A stretch of 64,000 nucleotides of DNA from Gnetum montanum (Eukaryota > Streptophyta > Gnetopsida > Gnetales > Gnetaceae), in the NCBI GenBank assembly GCA_015680685.1, contig MNCI01010180.1, positions 209,400 to 273,399 on the forward strand, read 5' to 3'. The position numbers and the translations under genes were made by a program. How positions within the stretch are numbered: the first letter of the stretch is position 1; each line of letters starts with the position of its first letter. This document shows, in pieces, positions 23,270-35,142 of the stretch. The notes under the pieces were generated by a model, which saw only the letters and a list, made by a program, of their open reading frames with translations, was not told the origin of the DNA and ran no database searches.

Positions 23270-24240
23270 CGTTCTGCTCACATTGTATCATTGTTAATTG
23301 ATGACACAATTTTTTAGGCACTAAAACGTTCTTTAAAGGAAACGCATGGTTTTTGAGGGATTCAATAATCAATCACTGTATTGTCCTTTCTCAATACTTT
23401 TAAGGGATTGATTACAAACCCTTATGTTTGACATTCTAATCTTCACCCAGTTTTTCCTAATACTGTGTTTTCTATAAACACATATCTTTAAATATTTTTG
23501 ATAAACAGTATTTGTGTATCCATTGATGGCCATTCATAAACAACACTGTTGGTAGATATAGTATAGAATAAGGAAACTGGAAACATCATGATTCAAACAC
23601 GTTAGTCGTTTCTTACCAAATGCTTGATATTTAGATGAAATGTTCAATACAAATTCTTGCTCTGAACAAAGGACCTTTAAGAACATATTCAATGATGCTT
23701 GCAAATTATTGGCCACAATGTTCAATGATGGTTCTCAAAGTTTTTCTGGGACTAAAAACAATGCAAGTTGTTGATGACTCATAGTTTCTTTGTTAAAAGC
23801 GATAATAGTCGTTTCAAACATCAAATATTGAGACTGTCTTCAGGCATTTTAACTTTCTTCAAATCTTCAAAAGAGATTGACCCAATCACGAAAGTTGTAA
23901 TCAGATTATCTTAACTTTCAATCATAGATAAACATATTTCAGAAGAATACAGTTACTTTTTAGATTTCGTATGCAGTAAATTCAGGTGAAATCTGGATAT
24001 ACAGGGGAGCTGTCTATACAATCAGCACTGCTATTTCTGTGTGCTTGCAACTGGCAGTTTGCAATTGTTAAAGGATCCCAACACACCACCATTCATCTAA
24101 GAATAATAATGATAACGGTGAGTATATACAAATGTCATTTGAAATTCGTACAGCAAAGCCACAGGACGTTGATCTTAAAATTCCAGTCACTTCCAATAGC
24201 TTAACATCTTAGAGATGCTTACGATATATTTCAAGAAAAA
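23270..24240. other. 3' flank of the VTT gene, no gene seen
   Basis: AT-rich, apparently single-copy within the window. I see no clear AATAAA signal close after the stop codon and no coding frame worth calling. Confidence 0.5.
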
Positions 24241-24272
24241 CACGTTAGATCGAAGATGATGTCTTTGAGCTT

Positions 24273-24366
24273 CTAAGTATTTGTTTGGATGAGGATCGTG
24301 GTGATCAAATGGATGGCCTCTGCCTACACAAGCGATTTGCTATACCGCTGAGCCAGCACTAGTCTC
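24273..24366 (-). repeat. Possible tRNA-derived SINE head
   Basis: On the minus strand the stretch from about 24366 reads GCTGGCTCAGCGGTATAGC. TGGCTCAGCGG fits the RNA polymerase III A box (TRGCNNAGYNGG). About 40 bp on is GATCACCAC, which differs from the B box GWTCRANNC at one position. No poly-A or poly-T tail and no target duplication were found, so this could be a decayed tRNA or chance. Confidence 0.35.
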
Positions 24367-24499
24367 CTTTTCCACTCAAAGCTTCATGACAACTTGATGA
24401 TGCTGTAAGGGCATTAAAAGTATGGATTTCATAGAGAAGGATGGCTAGGGATAAGGTTATGATGATGTCCCCAAGACTTTCGCATGTTAGATATATCCT

Positions 24500-24703
24500 T
24501 AAAATATGTTTTCAAGGAAAACGCTTTCAAAATGATGGTGTCGTCCTTTTTAAACATTACAAACTTTTAAGTTTTCAACGAAAATTTCAAAATTTTGATT
24601 TCAAGATAACATAAATATATTTTCAAGGAAAATGCTTTCAAAATGATGGTGATGTGCTTTCTAAATATTAGAAATTTTAAGTTTTCAACAGAAATTTCAA
24701 AAT
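24500..24703. repeat. Direct repeat, two ~95-bp copies
   Basis: A block with TTTTCAAGGAAAAYGCTTTC, AAAATGATGGTG and TTTTAAGTTTTCAAC occurs at about 24500-24593 and again at 24614-24703. It lies just beyond the truncated end of the gypsy remnant at 24830. Confidence 0.75.
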
Positions 24704-24829
24704 GAGGAGCTCCCTTAACCCATAATCCATACTCAAGGTGCAAATCCCTACACAAGATACCATGGGTTATAACCATAGTATGGAATATAACTATAGTTTT
24801 TGGAGAACCTCCTAGTACTTCTTGCACAC

Positions 24830-26582
24830 CATTGGTGAGTATGTTAATTAGCATATACTGACCATTAATAGTACAAAGTCCAAAGAAATACTTTTCCAAA
24901 AGAGCACACCATTGACTACAACTATTCTTGCATTCATATCCACTTCAAAAAGCTTGGAAAAGTTTAGAACTGCCAATACCAAAGCACTATCAATTTTATC
25001 TGTCAAAGTTTGGAATGATTTTTCTATTTCATCATTCCACATAGATGTTGAATTCTTCTTTAAACAAGAAAGCATATTTCATGCAATAGAACAAAAATGT
25101 CTCATTAACCTTTGGCAAATAAAAACCAAACTAAGAAAAGATCTCATGACTCCTACATCCTTAAGTGAAGACAACTCCTTAATTACTTAATCTTACTTGG
25201 ATCCATTGTGACTTGGTTTTTAGAGACAATATGAACGAAATATATAATTTCCTTTTTCATAAAATGGCACTTTTTGGCATTATTACCAACTTGGCTTCAC
25301 GTAACTTAGAACATACCATTCTCAAATATTGTAAATGTTCATATTTATTGGAATTGCATACATGAATATCATCAAAGAAAATAATGTGATGTTTTTAAAT
25401 TAAATCTCCTAACACATCATACATTAATCTCATAAATGTAGCTGGAGTATTGAATAGTTGATATGGCATGACTAACCATGTATGCATGTCACTAGGAGTT
25501 TTAAATTTAGTTTTCCATTCTAATCCTAATTTGATAATAATCACTTTTCAAATCCATCTTTGAAAATACTTCATCATTAATCAAAACATCAAGAATGTCA
25601 TCTATTCTAGGGATGGGAAATTTGTATATGATAGTATTTTTGTTAACTATCCTAGAATTAATGCACATTCTCATCTCATTCATATCTTTCTTAGGCATAT
25701 GTATAGTTAGTACTAGAGCTAGGAAAATAGACTTCTTAATGAAATCATTTAAGAGAAGTTCACTTACTTGCCTATGAAGCTCTATCCTTTTACTTGGGAT
25801 CATTGAATATGCTCTCTCATCTGGTTTTGTTGCTCTTAAAATGAAATTAATCTAATTTTGAATGCATCATATGGATGGAAGTCCTTTCAACTTACCCTTA
25901 AATACATTAGTAAATTTTTATGTTAAAGATTACATTGTAGATAGAAGTTCATTCTTTTGCTTATCTTCACATATTGTAATTTTGGAAATAATGATAAAAC
26001 CATGCCATAATTTCACTCAACAAAATCAAAGGAGCATTACTAGGAACATTTTCCTTGTATTACTATAATGTAATAGGAATAAAATCATGAATTCTATCTT
26101 TCCTAGGAATTAACCAACCATTTTTAGCATCATTAAATGAAGCATTATTATCATAATTCAAATGTATTCTTAAAATAACATCAACAATATTAATAGGGAG
26201 AATGTCACAATGCATTTGATATCTAAAGATATCAATTTTGAATAATAAAACACATGTTTTCTCTACTTATGATATCTTGAAAGTCAATGAACTATATGAC
26301 TCAAGATGTGAAATGTATTTAATCCAAGCCTAGCAACAATCTTAGAAAAAATAACATTCTTTTGGGTACTGCCATCTATTAAGATGTAAATCCAATTCCC
26401 ACTATTAAAACACCTAGCCCTAATTCTAAATAACATTTTTCTTAAATAATCTTCATTCATATTGATATTTTCAATGAAGCTATAAGAATTAATTTTAGTT
26501 ACATCTTCAATCTTGGGGACATTAGGATTACCTTTATTTGAGGACTCTTCATTTTTAAGTGTTTGAAGTTCCTTGTCCTTTG
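24830..26582 (-). pseudogene. Gypsy (chromovirus-like) protease, RT and RNase H remnant
   Basis: Minus strand. The protease at 26480-26290 reads FRIRARCFNSGNWIYILIDG followed by STQKNVI and VARLGLNT, related to the IIDGGSCTNVAS type but with DGST in the active loop. RT at 25803-25480 has ELHRQVSELLLNDFI, PKKDMNEMRMCINSRIVN, FPIPRIDDILDVL, FSKMDLKSDYYQIRI, WLVMPYQL and FMRLM. The catalytic box near 25370 reads FFDDIHV. RNase H at 25075-24840 has WNDEIEKSFQTL, ALVLAVLNFSKLFEVDMNA and VLFWKSISLDF. Coding sequence ends near 24830; integrase and 3' LTR are missing. Many stops and frameshifts. The solo LTR at 26583 separates it from its gag. Confidence 0.82.
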
Positions 26583-27394
26583 TGATGAGTAGCGAAGTAC
26601 CCCTATGCCCAACCATATGAATCACTAAAGCGTTACGCACGATCCAGTCAAATTTCTTGTACACTAGTTTCTCTAGGAAGTGAAATGATGTCGAGAACAT
26701 TCATTGTCTTCCCAACTACACTTGTGAGGCTCAAGGGTATGGTTTAAGTGTAATTGAGGTATATGAATTTTTTGTCATTTTATATTTTATGGATGTAATC
26801 ACCTACAACAAGAATAAGGGTAGAGTAGATTGAAAACTAATGTCTATTTCCTAGCTAGCCTAACACAAGTAACTACCCCACTTTCTTGGACACATCTTGA
26901 ACACATATAGCATTGTTGGGCTACCAAACATTATGTGTTGCTAGGTTACCAAGTACTATATGAATGCTCAAAGTGGTCATGCTTGTGTTCATTAACTGCT
27001 GGAAATAAATTGCTAATTCAAATGCAAAAGCAAGAAAGTAAAATGCATAAAGAAAAATATTAAGCTATTATTAGTGCTACAAGGATTGTCAAAAGAGTTC
27101 ATTTTATTCCCGTCACATTGCTGTGCTTAGGTACATTAGTGCTTGAACGAATAACTGTACAAACTTTAGACTCCTTTTGTGAGCACTTAAAAAATATTCT
27201 AACTTTGAGGAAAATAGATTGCAAGAGCTTTACTACTTTGACTAAGAATGACTAAAAACTAACCCAAAATGAGAGCCCAGGCACAATATTTATAGACCTA
27301 GGGTAGATGCTCCAATGTTGCTTACGGGATGTCGCATCAAGACCCTGACATCGTGTACCTAACGTTGGGGCCAACACAAAATGGTGGTTCATCA
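26583..27394 (-). mobile_element. Solo LTR of family A
   Basis: 812 bp from TGATGAG to TTCATCA, alignable with the other family-A LTRs, with no element body on either side. Perfect 5-bp target-site duplication CTTTG at 26578-26582 and 27395-27399. The minus-strand TATA is at 27287-27296, leaving a U3 of about 98 bp with GATGTCGCATC and GACATCG words. It sits inside the gag-protease frame of an older gypsy element, so it is the younger insertion. Confidence 0.93.
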
Positions 27395-27745
27395 CTTTGA
27401 TATTTAGGTTATTTGCATTATCATTATCTATGTCCTCTCCACAATTAAGCATTGAACCTTAGAAGAATTATCATTCCCTTGATCCTTTTCCTTCTTAGAG
27501 TAGTCCTTCTTAGAATCTTAGCCTTCCTTGTTCTTGTGTTACTTCTCATATATGTCTTCTGTGGAATTACCTTTCTTCTTACTCCTTTTTCACCTTTAGA
27601 AGTTTCAAAGTATTTATCATTAGAAGGTCTGGAACTCTTATTGTAGCCATGAATCTTTTTTTTTTTTAAGTTTTGATAGCCAATTTAGAAGCCTCATCCA
27701 ATGTTTGGAGCTCATAGAATGTAAGCTCTTATTGATTATAACACT
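27395..27745 (-). pseudogene. Gypsy gag C-terminus (same element as 24830-26582)
   Basis: Reading down from 27745: YELQTLDEASKLAIK matches the end of a retrotransposon gag core, followed by a basic linker (KRKIRRT-like, with many K/R) and a decayed zinc knuckle region (CGEDIDNDNAN). Coding context then resumes across the solo LTR at 26582. Frameshifts are present, including at a 12-T homopolymer near 27657. Confidence 0.6.
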
Positions 27746-29940
27746 CTGGTAACTAAGCTTAAGCTACAAAGGTATTACTTAGATAAGAATTGACAAATGC
27801 TAAAAGTAAAATGCTACTTAATAAAAATCAAATGGATGCCAAGAAAATTGGATAGCCATAGCAATAGGCATCCATAAAATAACAGGCACATATGGGCAAT
27901 GAAATCCAATGAAAGATAAAAGAATTGCAGAAATAGTTAGCCCCATGTATTCTAAACCTAACCTATGAACTAATAAAAACAAGATGAAGCCTATTATCTA
28001 AGCCAAAAATTGCAATGAAAATGCTCAAAAATTGTAAAAAAAAATTAAAACCTTAATTCAATATAAGTAATACTTATATTAAAAATGCATCTAACAAAGG
28101 CATTGGGCTCTAATGTTGGACAAAAATTACCAGAATTTCAATAACTAAAATATAATCAACTCAACATAAATAAATTTCAAATCAAAGTTAAGCCTTCATC
28201 AAAGATAACATAAAACAATCCTCAAATGAATTACAAAGGGCATAAATTCTTAGTTGAACATTATAACATAGAATCAAACAACTAAGCTAGAAACGTAATA
28301 GTACAACCATAAAGGTCTAAAAACATGAATTTAATCATCATCATCATCTTCTAATTTCTCCTTATCAAAACTAATATAATCACCTAAAAAACATAAAAAC
28401 ATAAATGAAATAAATCCTAAGACTAAGGTAATAAAGGTATAAAATACTCCCTTACGGGTTTGGTTGGAGGTATCAAGTAGCTGGATAGTCATCCATAAGT
28501 GGTAGTTGTAAAAAAAAAAGGTTAGAATACTAAAAGAAAACATAGATCCATTGAGAAAAATTAACAATCTAAACAAAATAATCAAATCTAACTAACTAAA
28601 ACTCTACCACTACTTACTAAACCTAATAAATGACTGAAATGAACAAATAGTACTTATCGACCAAGGCTAAATACATAAGTACATAGGTCACTATTGATCA
28701 AGGTTGATCAAGTAGTCATTGCAAAGTTAGGTAATAGTTACTGATAAGTCTGATTGCATAAGTGCTTGGCTCACTATCAAGAAAGGATTTCTATGTAGTC
28801 ACCGAAAAAGTTATTAATGTTGCTAAGAAGAACCAAATTTGAAGACAAATGATCAAATACCAAATTTCAAACAAACTAATAAATAAATCACTAGGTGGTG
28901 ATCAGATGAACCCAGATTTTTAGTGAAGCCAAATGATTAAAGAACAATAATCAAGTTGTCAAACAAAGATTCTAAAGTGTAAACAAAAGCGAAAGCTATG
29001 ATGTAAGTTCTAATGAATGTTAGAAAATTTGCAAAAAATGCCCAAAAAAATCTAAGCTCCTAGAGGTAATTCTAATTGTCTAAAAATGCTAACACATCAT
29101 CAAATTCTATTTTAAATTTTTATGCATTCTAGGAGGCCATAAAAGCTATGTATTTAATCATTTTTTCAATTTTTCATTCCTTAGAGGCTAGGGGTCATTT
29201 TACAAAAGTTTCTCTATTTTAGATGTGAAATTTCAAAATATGGTTAAATATTTGTTGTGACCTGCATCACGCCCTTGCAATAAGATTGAAATGGGCTAGG
29301 GATAGCACCTCGTGATTCACATTAATGAGATGAACAACTTTTTCTTATGGACCGTTAGCATCTAACATTGTTTTAGGAGTTAAACACATGAAAGCATCTA
29401 ACATTGTTTTAGGAGTCAAAAACATGAAAAATAACTCAAAAACCTAGTTCTATAGCTAAAAATTTACCAAAAATAAAAGTGAAGAAAAAAATGATCAAAA
29501 GTGGTCAAAGCATAATTAAACCAAGTGAAAACATTGGCTAACATCCCATGCATGCTAATAAATCTTAACAATTCACGAAATTTCAGAAATAATGAAACAA
29601 TATTTAGATATAATAATTCAAGCATTTCTTTAAACATTTGTTGAACAAATTAAAAGTGGCCAAAAAATATGAGCACAAAAATGAAATTATCAAAACATAT
29701 AAAAGTGGTGCAAAGTAGCAAACTACTTTACCTAAAATTAACAACATTGTAGAAAGGATCCTTGCATAGCTGTAATCTCCTAATCAAGCTCCTAATCCTA
29801 ATCAAAACCATAGGTTAATGATGGGATCTAAGTAGGATTTTAAATGAATTTTAAAACTGTGGCTTACCAAATATTCTAATTAATAACATTGACCTAGATC
29901 TAGCTTCTTTCCAAACTAGCAAAGTCTTTATCTCTATCTC
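27746..29940. other. Unassigned AT-rich sequence
   Basis: About 2.2 kb with no gene I can support. A minus-strand open stretch at 28585-28331 is rich in hydrophobic residues and ends in six aspartates, but I recognise no family. A TGTGACCTGCATCACG block near 29258 could be an old LTR edge. ATCTC at 29936-29940 is the left target-site duplication of the next element. Confidence 0.45.
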
Positions 29941-31042
29941 TGATGAGCGGCAAGGTACCCCTACACTCAACCATACGAATACAAGCGTAGGACGCGTGAT
30001 CCGGTCGAACTCCATAGACTAAGTGCCTACACGCCCCATGGAACACTTAGGGTTAATCATTCGTTGTCTTCCCAGACTTACTTGTAGTTGTCACGATGTA
30101 TGGTTAAGTAAGTTCAAGGTCTATGATTTTTAGTCTTTTATGTTTTATGTCTCCTATGCTATTGAGGTGAAGGGTTGAGAAACTAATTACTAACTCTAAC
30201 TAATGAACTAAGTCTAAATTACCTAGCATCAGCATCCATTCCCACTTATCGTCCACACCCTGAACTAATGCAATCGTCGCTACCAAATGCTAATCATTAC
30301 TGGGATTACCACACGTAACGCACGTGCTCGAAGTGGTCGTATTGAGGCACTTAACTAGGAGGAGAGGGTTGAGAAAGCTAATCTAGCCTAAGTGTGATGA
30401 GTAGCCGATTCCTTGATTATCCGTACACATCCTTAAATTCTTGTAATCAAGTCATACTCATTCCACGTTTCTAGCCTAAGTGCGATGAGCATCCGTTCCT
30501 TGATTATCTGTATACATCCTTAAATGCTCGTAATCAAGTTATACTCATTCTGCATTACTAGGAGATAAGGGTGAGAGAGAAAGCAATAAATAACATTAAA
30601 TAAAATCCTATTCCATGCATTGCAAGGTTTATCTAGGAAGTTCATCTTTATTTTCATACACAACTTGTGTTCAAGTACAATGTTGCTCAAATAAAGATCC
30701 GTTCACTTTAGGACTCCTACTACGAGCACATGGAAAATATTCTATCTCTCGAGTGATCAATCTACCAGAGTTTCCCTAATTCTAGCCTAGGATGATGAAA
30801 CGAGGGAGAGCCACCTCTTATTTATAGATATGACGGCCCACCGCGATATCACATACACGATATTGCAGGGGACGACGCGATATTGTGTACGTGATATCGC
30901 ATGGGATGTGATATCACGACGGCCGCAATATCATAGGGGATGACGTAATATTGTGTACACGATATTGCATGGGATGCGATATCACGGCAGCTACGATATC
31001 GCGTACGTGATATTGTGGCCCATGCAATATCACGTCTCATCA
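29941..31042 (-). repeat. 3' LTR of family-A copy 3 (expanded U3)
   Basis: 1,102 bp, TGATGAG...CTCATCA. It contains a ~87-bp tandem duplication at about 30387-30560 (GATTCCTTGATTATCCGTAC units) that is shared with the 5' LTR but absent from copy 2. TATA is at 30818-30827. U3 is about 215 bp, twice that of the partner LTR. Confidence 0.92.
30828..31042 (-). repeat. GATATCGC-word array in U3
   Basis: At least a dozen copies of GCGATATCGC-like words (GATATCAC, CGATATTG, GCAATATC, GTGATATCG). A larger ~68-bp unit is repeated at about 30868-30935 and 30936-31003 (GGGGAYGACG, ATATTGTGTAC, GCATGGGATG). The partner LTR has only about 101 bp here. Confidence 0.85.
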
Positions 31043-32539
31043 TACCCCCATGAGTAAATGAAAACTTGTCCTCGAGTTCCTTACAAAATATTGGGAAGGT
31101 ATGGGATTATTGAGGTGAATAGAACTAATGGGATGGCATGTGAACGAATCATCATTACAAGACTTGACAAAACTAGTGTTCATGACAATAAGGGTAAACA
31201 CCTTATTACATTGACATTAGGCCTCATTTGGTAGCTTGAGAGAAAAAGAGAGAGAAAGAAGTGTTGTTGCTACCAACGCCAAGATTGCACCGTTCGTTGT
31301 CCATTCGTAAGTGCACCATTGATCTTGCTCCTTGCATAGCTGTTTCAGCACTGCTCCATTCCAAGTGTTCCTTCCAGATCTGGTCTGTTGTTGTATAATT
31401 TCCATTTGCACACACAACACAGTCTTATATTAGTAAGGGTAAATGAATCATCATGTAATTAATACCTTACTTCGGTGTAAGTCCATTGGCTAGGTTGTGG
31501 TATGGCTAATTGCGGATCTGGGAATGTATTAATGATGACTACCAAAGGTGTAGGGGTTAGGAAAAAATTGAAAAAATTGGGGCTAGGAGAAAATCGAAAA
31601 AATCAGGCCCTGTACCCCCATGACTAATCGCAAACCTCTGATAGCATTAGAATGGAGAAAGAAAAGGAATAAGAAAGATAGATAAAAAGAGAGAACTAGG
31701 ACATCGATGAAATGGAAAAGAATTTAACTGATGCACCAAATAGGAATGTCAGTGGGTCCTCCCCAAAGCAGGCTCATGCCCTTAATGCCCTGACAATCCC
31801 ACATTCAAAGAGTCCATAGGCTCTGGGAATGTCAATTGGAACAAGCGTTAAAGTCTTAACTGCAAGAATTTACCTAAAAGAAAATAATGCATCAACCAAA
31901 ATATACACTAATGATACAACCGGCAATGAGGTGAAAAATGGAGAGAAGGATGGAGAGAATAGAATGGAATGGAATCCCAAGAACAAGGTGGTGTACAGCC
32001 CCTTGTGCGTTTCATGATTAATGTGACTTGGCAAATCTCATTCCAACTTCGGCCTCAAACTAACCACATCCAGTGACTTCGCATTAATGCATTCGGCCAA
32101 ACCATCCACTTGGGTAACAAGAATGACTTCCCCCAAGAGCCATCACCATTTCGACGAAACAAATGCGGAGAGAATGGGAAGCAAGAAGGGCCTTAGTTAG
32201 AGGGAACACTTTTGGTTCCATAACCAGTGCTTGTAGCCCAAGTGATTATTTTGTCTAAGGGGTGTGCTTTGAATTCTCACTTTTTTTTTCTTTTTGTGTT
32301 TTCTATTTTTATGCATGAGAACCACACCATGCAAAGAATTTGTTATTTTTATTGACTTAGCTTACCGATGATTAGGTAACATCGGAACGGTAAGAAAACT
32401 CAAGAAGAAAACACCCAAGCACCCAAGAGAATGGCCAACACAAATGCATCAAGTTCCCTTGAAGTCACACCCTTTTCAATCCTTGAGTCCTTCCTCAGTT
32501 TGAGAAATGCCTAGTCACTGATTTGTTAAAATTATTATT

Positions 32540-32751
32540 ATGAAGGAGACTGTACATTTCCAAGCCAAGAGAGACCATAGAAACTGGTGGATGGATGGAT
32601 GAAGTGAACTCATTGCCTACCATATCAAAAGAAACATACCTTAGTATCAACATCGTGACTTAAAGGTAAAAACCAAACATTAGCAATCAACATGAAAATA
32701 GTTCATACCATCACGAAGAACACTTATTGGGTGACAAACTTATAGGGTGGA

Positions 32752-32791
<40 letters not shown>

Positions 32792-32983
32792 GAAAAGAAT
32801 AACACTGTTGCAAAATAAAAACAAGAAAAGTTAAAGAAATTTGTAAAACAAAAATGTGTAAGACAAAAATGTGTAAAACAAAAATGTGTAAGACAAAAAC
32901 TTATAAAACAAAAAGATGTAAAATAAAAATGCGTAAAACAAAAATGTGTAAAACAAAAACTTAAAAAGAACTGAGGGCCCCAT
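32540..32983. repeat. 444-bp block, left copy beside gap
   Basis: Appears identical to 33475-33918, including the (CA)17 count and every minisatellite unit. It ends exactly at the N run. Most simply this is one sequence placed twice on the two contig ends. Confidence 0.9.
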
Positions 32984-33474
32984 NNNNNNNNNNNNNNNNN
33001 NNNNNNNNNNNNNNNNNNNNNNNNNNNNNNNNNNNNNNNNNNNNNNNNNNNNNNNNNNNNNNNNNNNNNNNNNNNNNNNNNNNNNNNNNNNNNNNNNNNN
33101 NNNNNNNNNNNNNNNNNNNNNNNNNNNNNNNNNNNNNNNNNNNNNNNNNNNNNNNNNNNNNNNNNNNNNNNNNNNNNNNNNNNNNNNNNNNNNNNNNNNN
33201 NNNNNNNNNNNNNNNNNNNNNNNNNNNNNNNNNNNNNNNNNNNNNNNNNNNNNNNNNNNNNNNNNNNNNNNNNNNNNNNNNNNNNNNNNNNNNNNNNNNN
33301 NNNNNNNNNNNNNNNNNNNNNNNNNNNNNNNNNNNNNNNNNNNNNNNNNNNNNNNNNNNNNNNNNNNNNNNNNNNNNNNNNNNNNNNNNNNNNNNNNNNN
33401 NNNNNNNNNNNNNNNNNNNNNNNNNNNNNNNNNNNNNNNNNNNNNNNNNNNNNNNNNNNNNNNNNNNNNNNNNN
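32984..33474. other. Assembly gap (491 N)
   Basis: Run of N flanked on both sides by the same 444-bp sequence. Confidence 0.99.
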
Positions 33475-33686
33475 ATGAAGGAGACTGTACATTTCCAAGC
33501 CAAGAGAGACCATAGAAACTGGTGGATGGATGGATGAAGTGAACTCATTGCCTACCATATCAAAAGAAACATACCTTAGTATCAACATCGTGACTTAAAG
33601 GTAAAAACCAAACATTAGCAATCAACATGAAAATAGTTCATACCATCACGAAGAACACTTATTGGGTGACAAACTTATAGGGTGGA

Positions 33687-33726
<40 letters not shown>

Positions 33727-33918
33727 GAAAAGAATAACACTGTTGCAAAATAAAAACAAGAAAAGTTAAAGAAATTTGTAAAACAAAAATGTGTAAGACA
33801 AAAATGTGTAAAACAAAAATGTGTAAGACAAAAACTTATAAAACAAAAAGATGTAAAATAAAAATGCGTAAAACAAAAATGTGTAAAACAAAAACTTAAA
33901 AAGAACTGAGGGCCCCAT
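33475..33918. repeat. 444-bp block, right copy beside gap
   Basis: Same sequence as 32540-32983, offset 935 bp. The sequence after it (GGGCCCCATATGATTAGC) continues into the pol stop region as expected from copy 2, so the right copy is the correctly placed one. Confidence 0.9.
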
Positions 33919-33922
33919 ATGA

Positions 33923-35142
33923 TTAGCATAAGTGGCCATCTCCCCCATGACTGAATTGCAAGGGAGAGATCTGAAATAATGAACGTCTATTTGAATTTTG
34001 TAGAAGTGCCCAACTCCTCCCAATTGATGATCTTAGGTTGAGGGGTGGGAGTTGGTGACGCTCATATTCTAACGTGTCTATGCCTTCATTATTGGCATGG
34101 TTTTTCTCCTCAGTTCGTTCCATGCATATTGTTTGCTCTTTTGAGTAGTTATCAACCATGGGGTGTCTACTACTTGTTGTGTGGTTGCTACATACAGGCA
34201 TCTTTATTTCAAAGTTTCAAGAGCACACCTGTTACATGGAGGCATTTCCTCCACGTCATCACCCAATGAATCACTATATGTGATGCATGGAACTTTTCTC
34301 TTCTCGATCTTGCCATAAATTTTTATCTTAGAAATCTCCAAGGAAATATCGTGGATCCTAAGGCATGTGTCTACTGTACTCAGCCATGCCCTTTCCATTA
34401 TAATTGGGCAGCCCCCTTCGTTGTTGTTGACTTCAATCACCATGAAATTAGCTGGGTAGGACCAACCACACACAGTGGTAACAATGTCCTCCACCAATCC
34501 CAAGGGAATGGTGATGGACTGATCTACCAGCTCTAGTTGAATGTTACTCTTCTTAAGTTGGGGCAGGTTCTAGGCTTGATACATTTCTCATGAAATTAAG
34601 TTGACTCCGAAACCTGAGTCAAGAAGAGCCTTATGTGGTGCATTCTCGGTGATTTGTAAATAAATTAAGGGGCTTCCAGGATTAGTTAGTTTCCTAGGAA
34701 GGTGACCTACCTTGATCCAGTCGGTTATGGTATGCGTTAACAGAACTGTATGCGTTAAGCTTTGTTGGACTGAAGGGTGCACCGAAGCCTTAATTGTTGG
34801 AGAGGCATGCCCGGACTCAATTGTTTGTTGTTGTGAGAGCTTGTTTGGGCTTTTGGTTCTGAAGAAAGGTCTTCTCTTGTCAGAACCAACAGCGGGTTGA
34901 ATGTTTACTACTCTCATAGCGTGGCATTGCTGCGGTTGAGTAGGGGGTTTCCCTTGCATTGTTAGAGAAGGAGGTGTTGTGGGAACTACTAGTGGAAGAG
35001 GTGCAGATGGAGTTGGAGGATGGTGAGTATGTGGGGTGCCTCTTGGAGGAGATGGAGTCTTCCTAAAGTACTCCTGAACTTGGTAGTGACATTGGGGAGT
35101 TGTGTGACTCATAGAGTCACTTGGACAAACCAGCTGCTGCAC
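33923..35142 (-). pseudogene. Protease and deleted pol of family-A copy 3
   Basis: Minus-strand open stretches 35142-34588, 34503-34204 and 34201-33923. The first ends with PLIYLQITENAPHKALLDSG and FGVNLIS; DSGFG is the protease active loop, with one change from DSGSS in copy 2. Upstream is a proline-rich tail (PSPPRGTPHTHHPPTPSAPLP). The linker region follows (GLVEDIVTTVCGWSYPANFM, IMERAWLSTVDT). Then the frame jumps near 33990 from the NWEELGTS-like pre-RT segment straight to the last codons of pol, ending HGGDGHLC stop. RT, RNase H and integrase are wholly absent. Confidence 0.85.

Larger units (their letters stand above)
31043..33922 (-). other. 3' untranslated region of family-A copy 3, with gap
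   Basis: Matches 9850-11692 of copy 2 (GGGTATGATGAG polypurine edge at 31043-31054, TCCTCCCCAAAGCAG, GGGGTGTGCTTTGAATT). It includes a (CA)17 microsatellite at 32753-32786 and a ~16-bp minisatellite of AAAACAAAAATGTGTA units at about 32830-32975. Both appear again after the gap at 33688-33721 and 33765-33910. Confidence 0.75.

Noticed and set aside
28331-28585. Minus-strand 84-codon hydrophobic frame ending in aspartates
   Set aside because: No family resemblance, low-complexity AT-rich source and no supporting neighbours.
30828-31042. CRISPR-like array of short palindromic repeats
   Set aside because: Units are irregular, spacers are not unique and of even length, and the array lies inside a plant LTR.
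32752-33588. Minus-strand 278-codon open frame across the N gap
   Set aside because: Most of it is N. The rest is translation of the (CA)n and AAAACAAAAATGTGTA repeats (FCFTHF repeats), not a protein.
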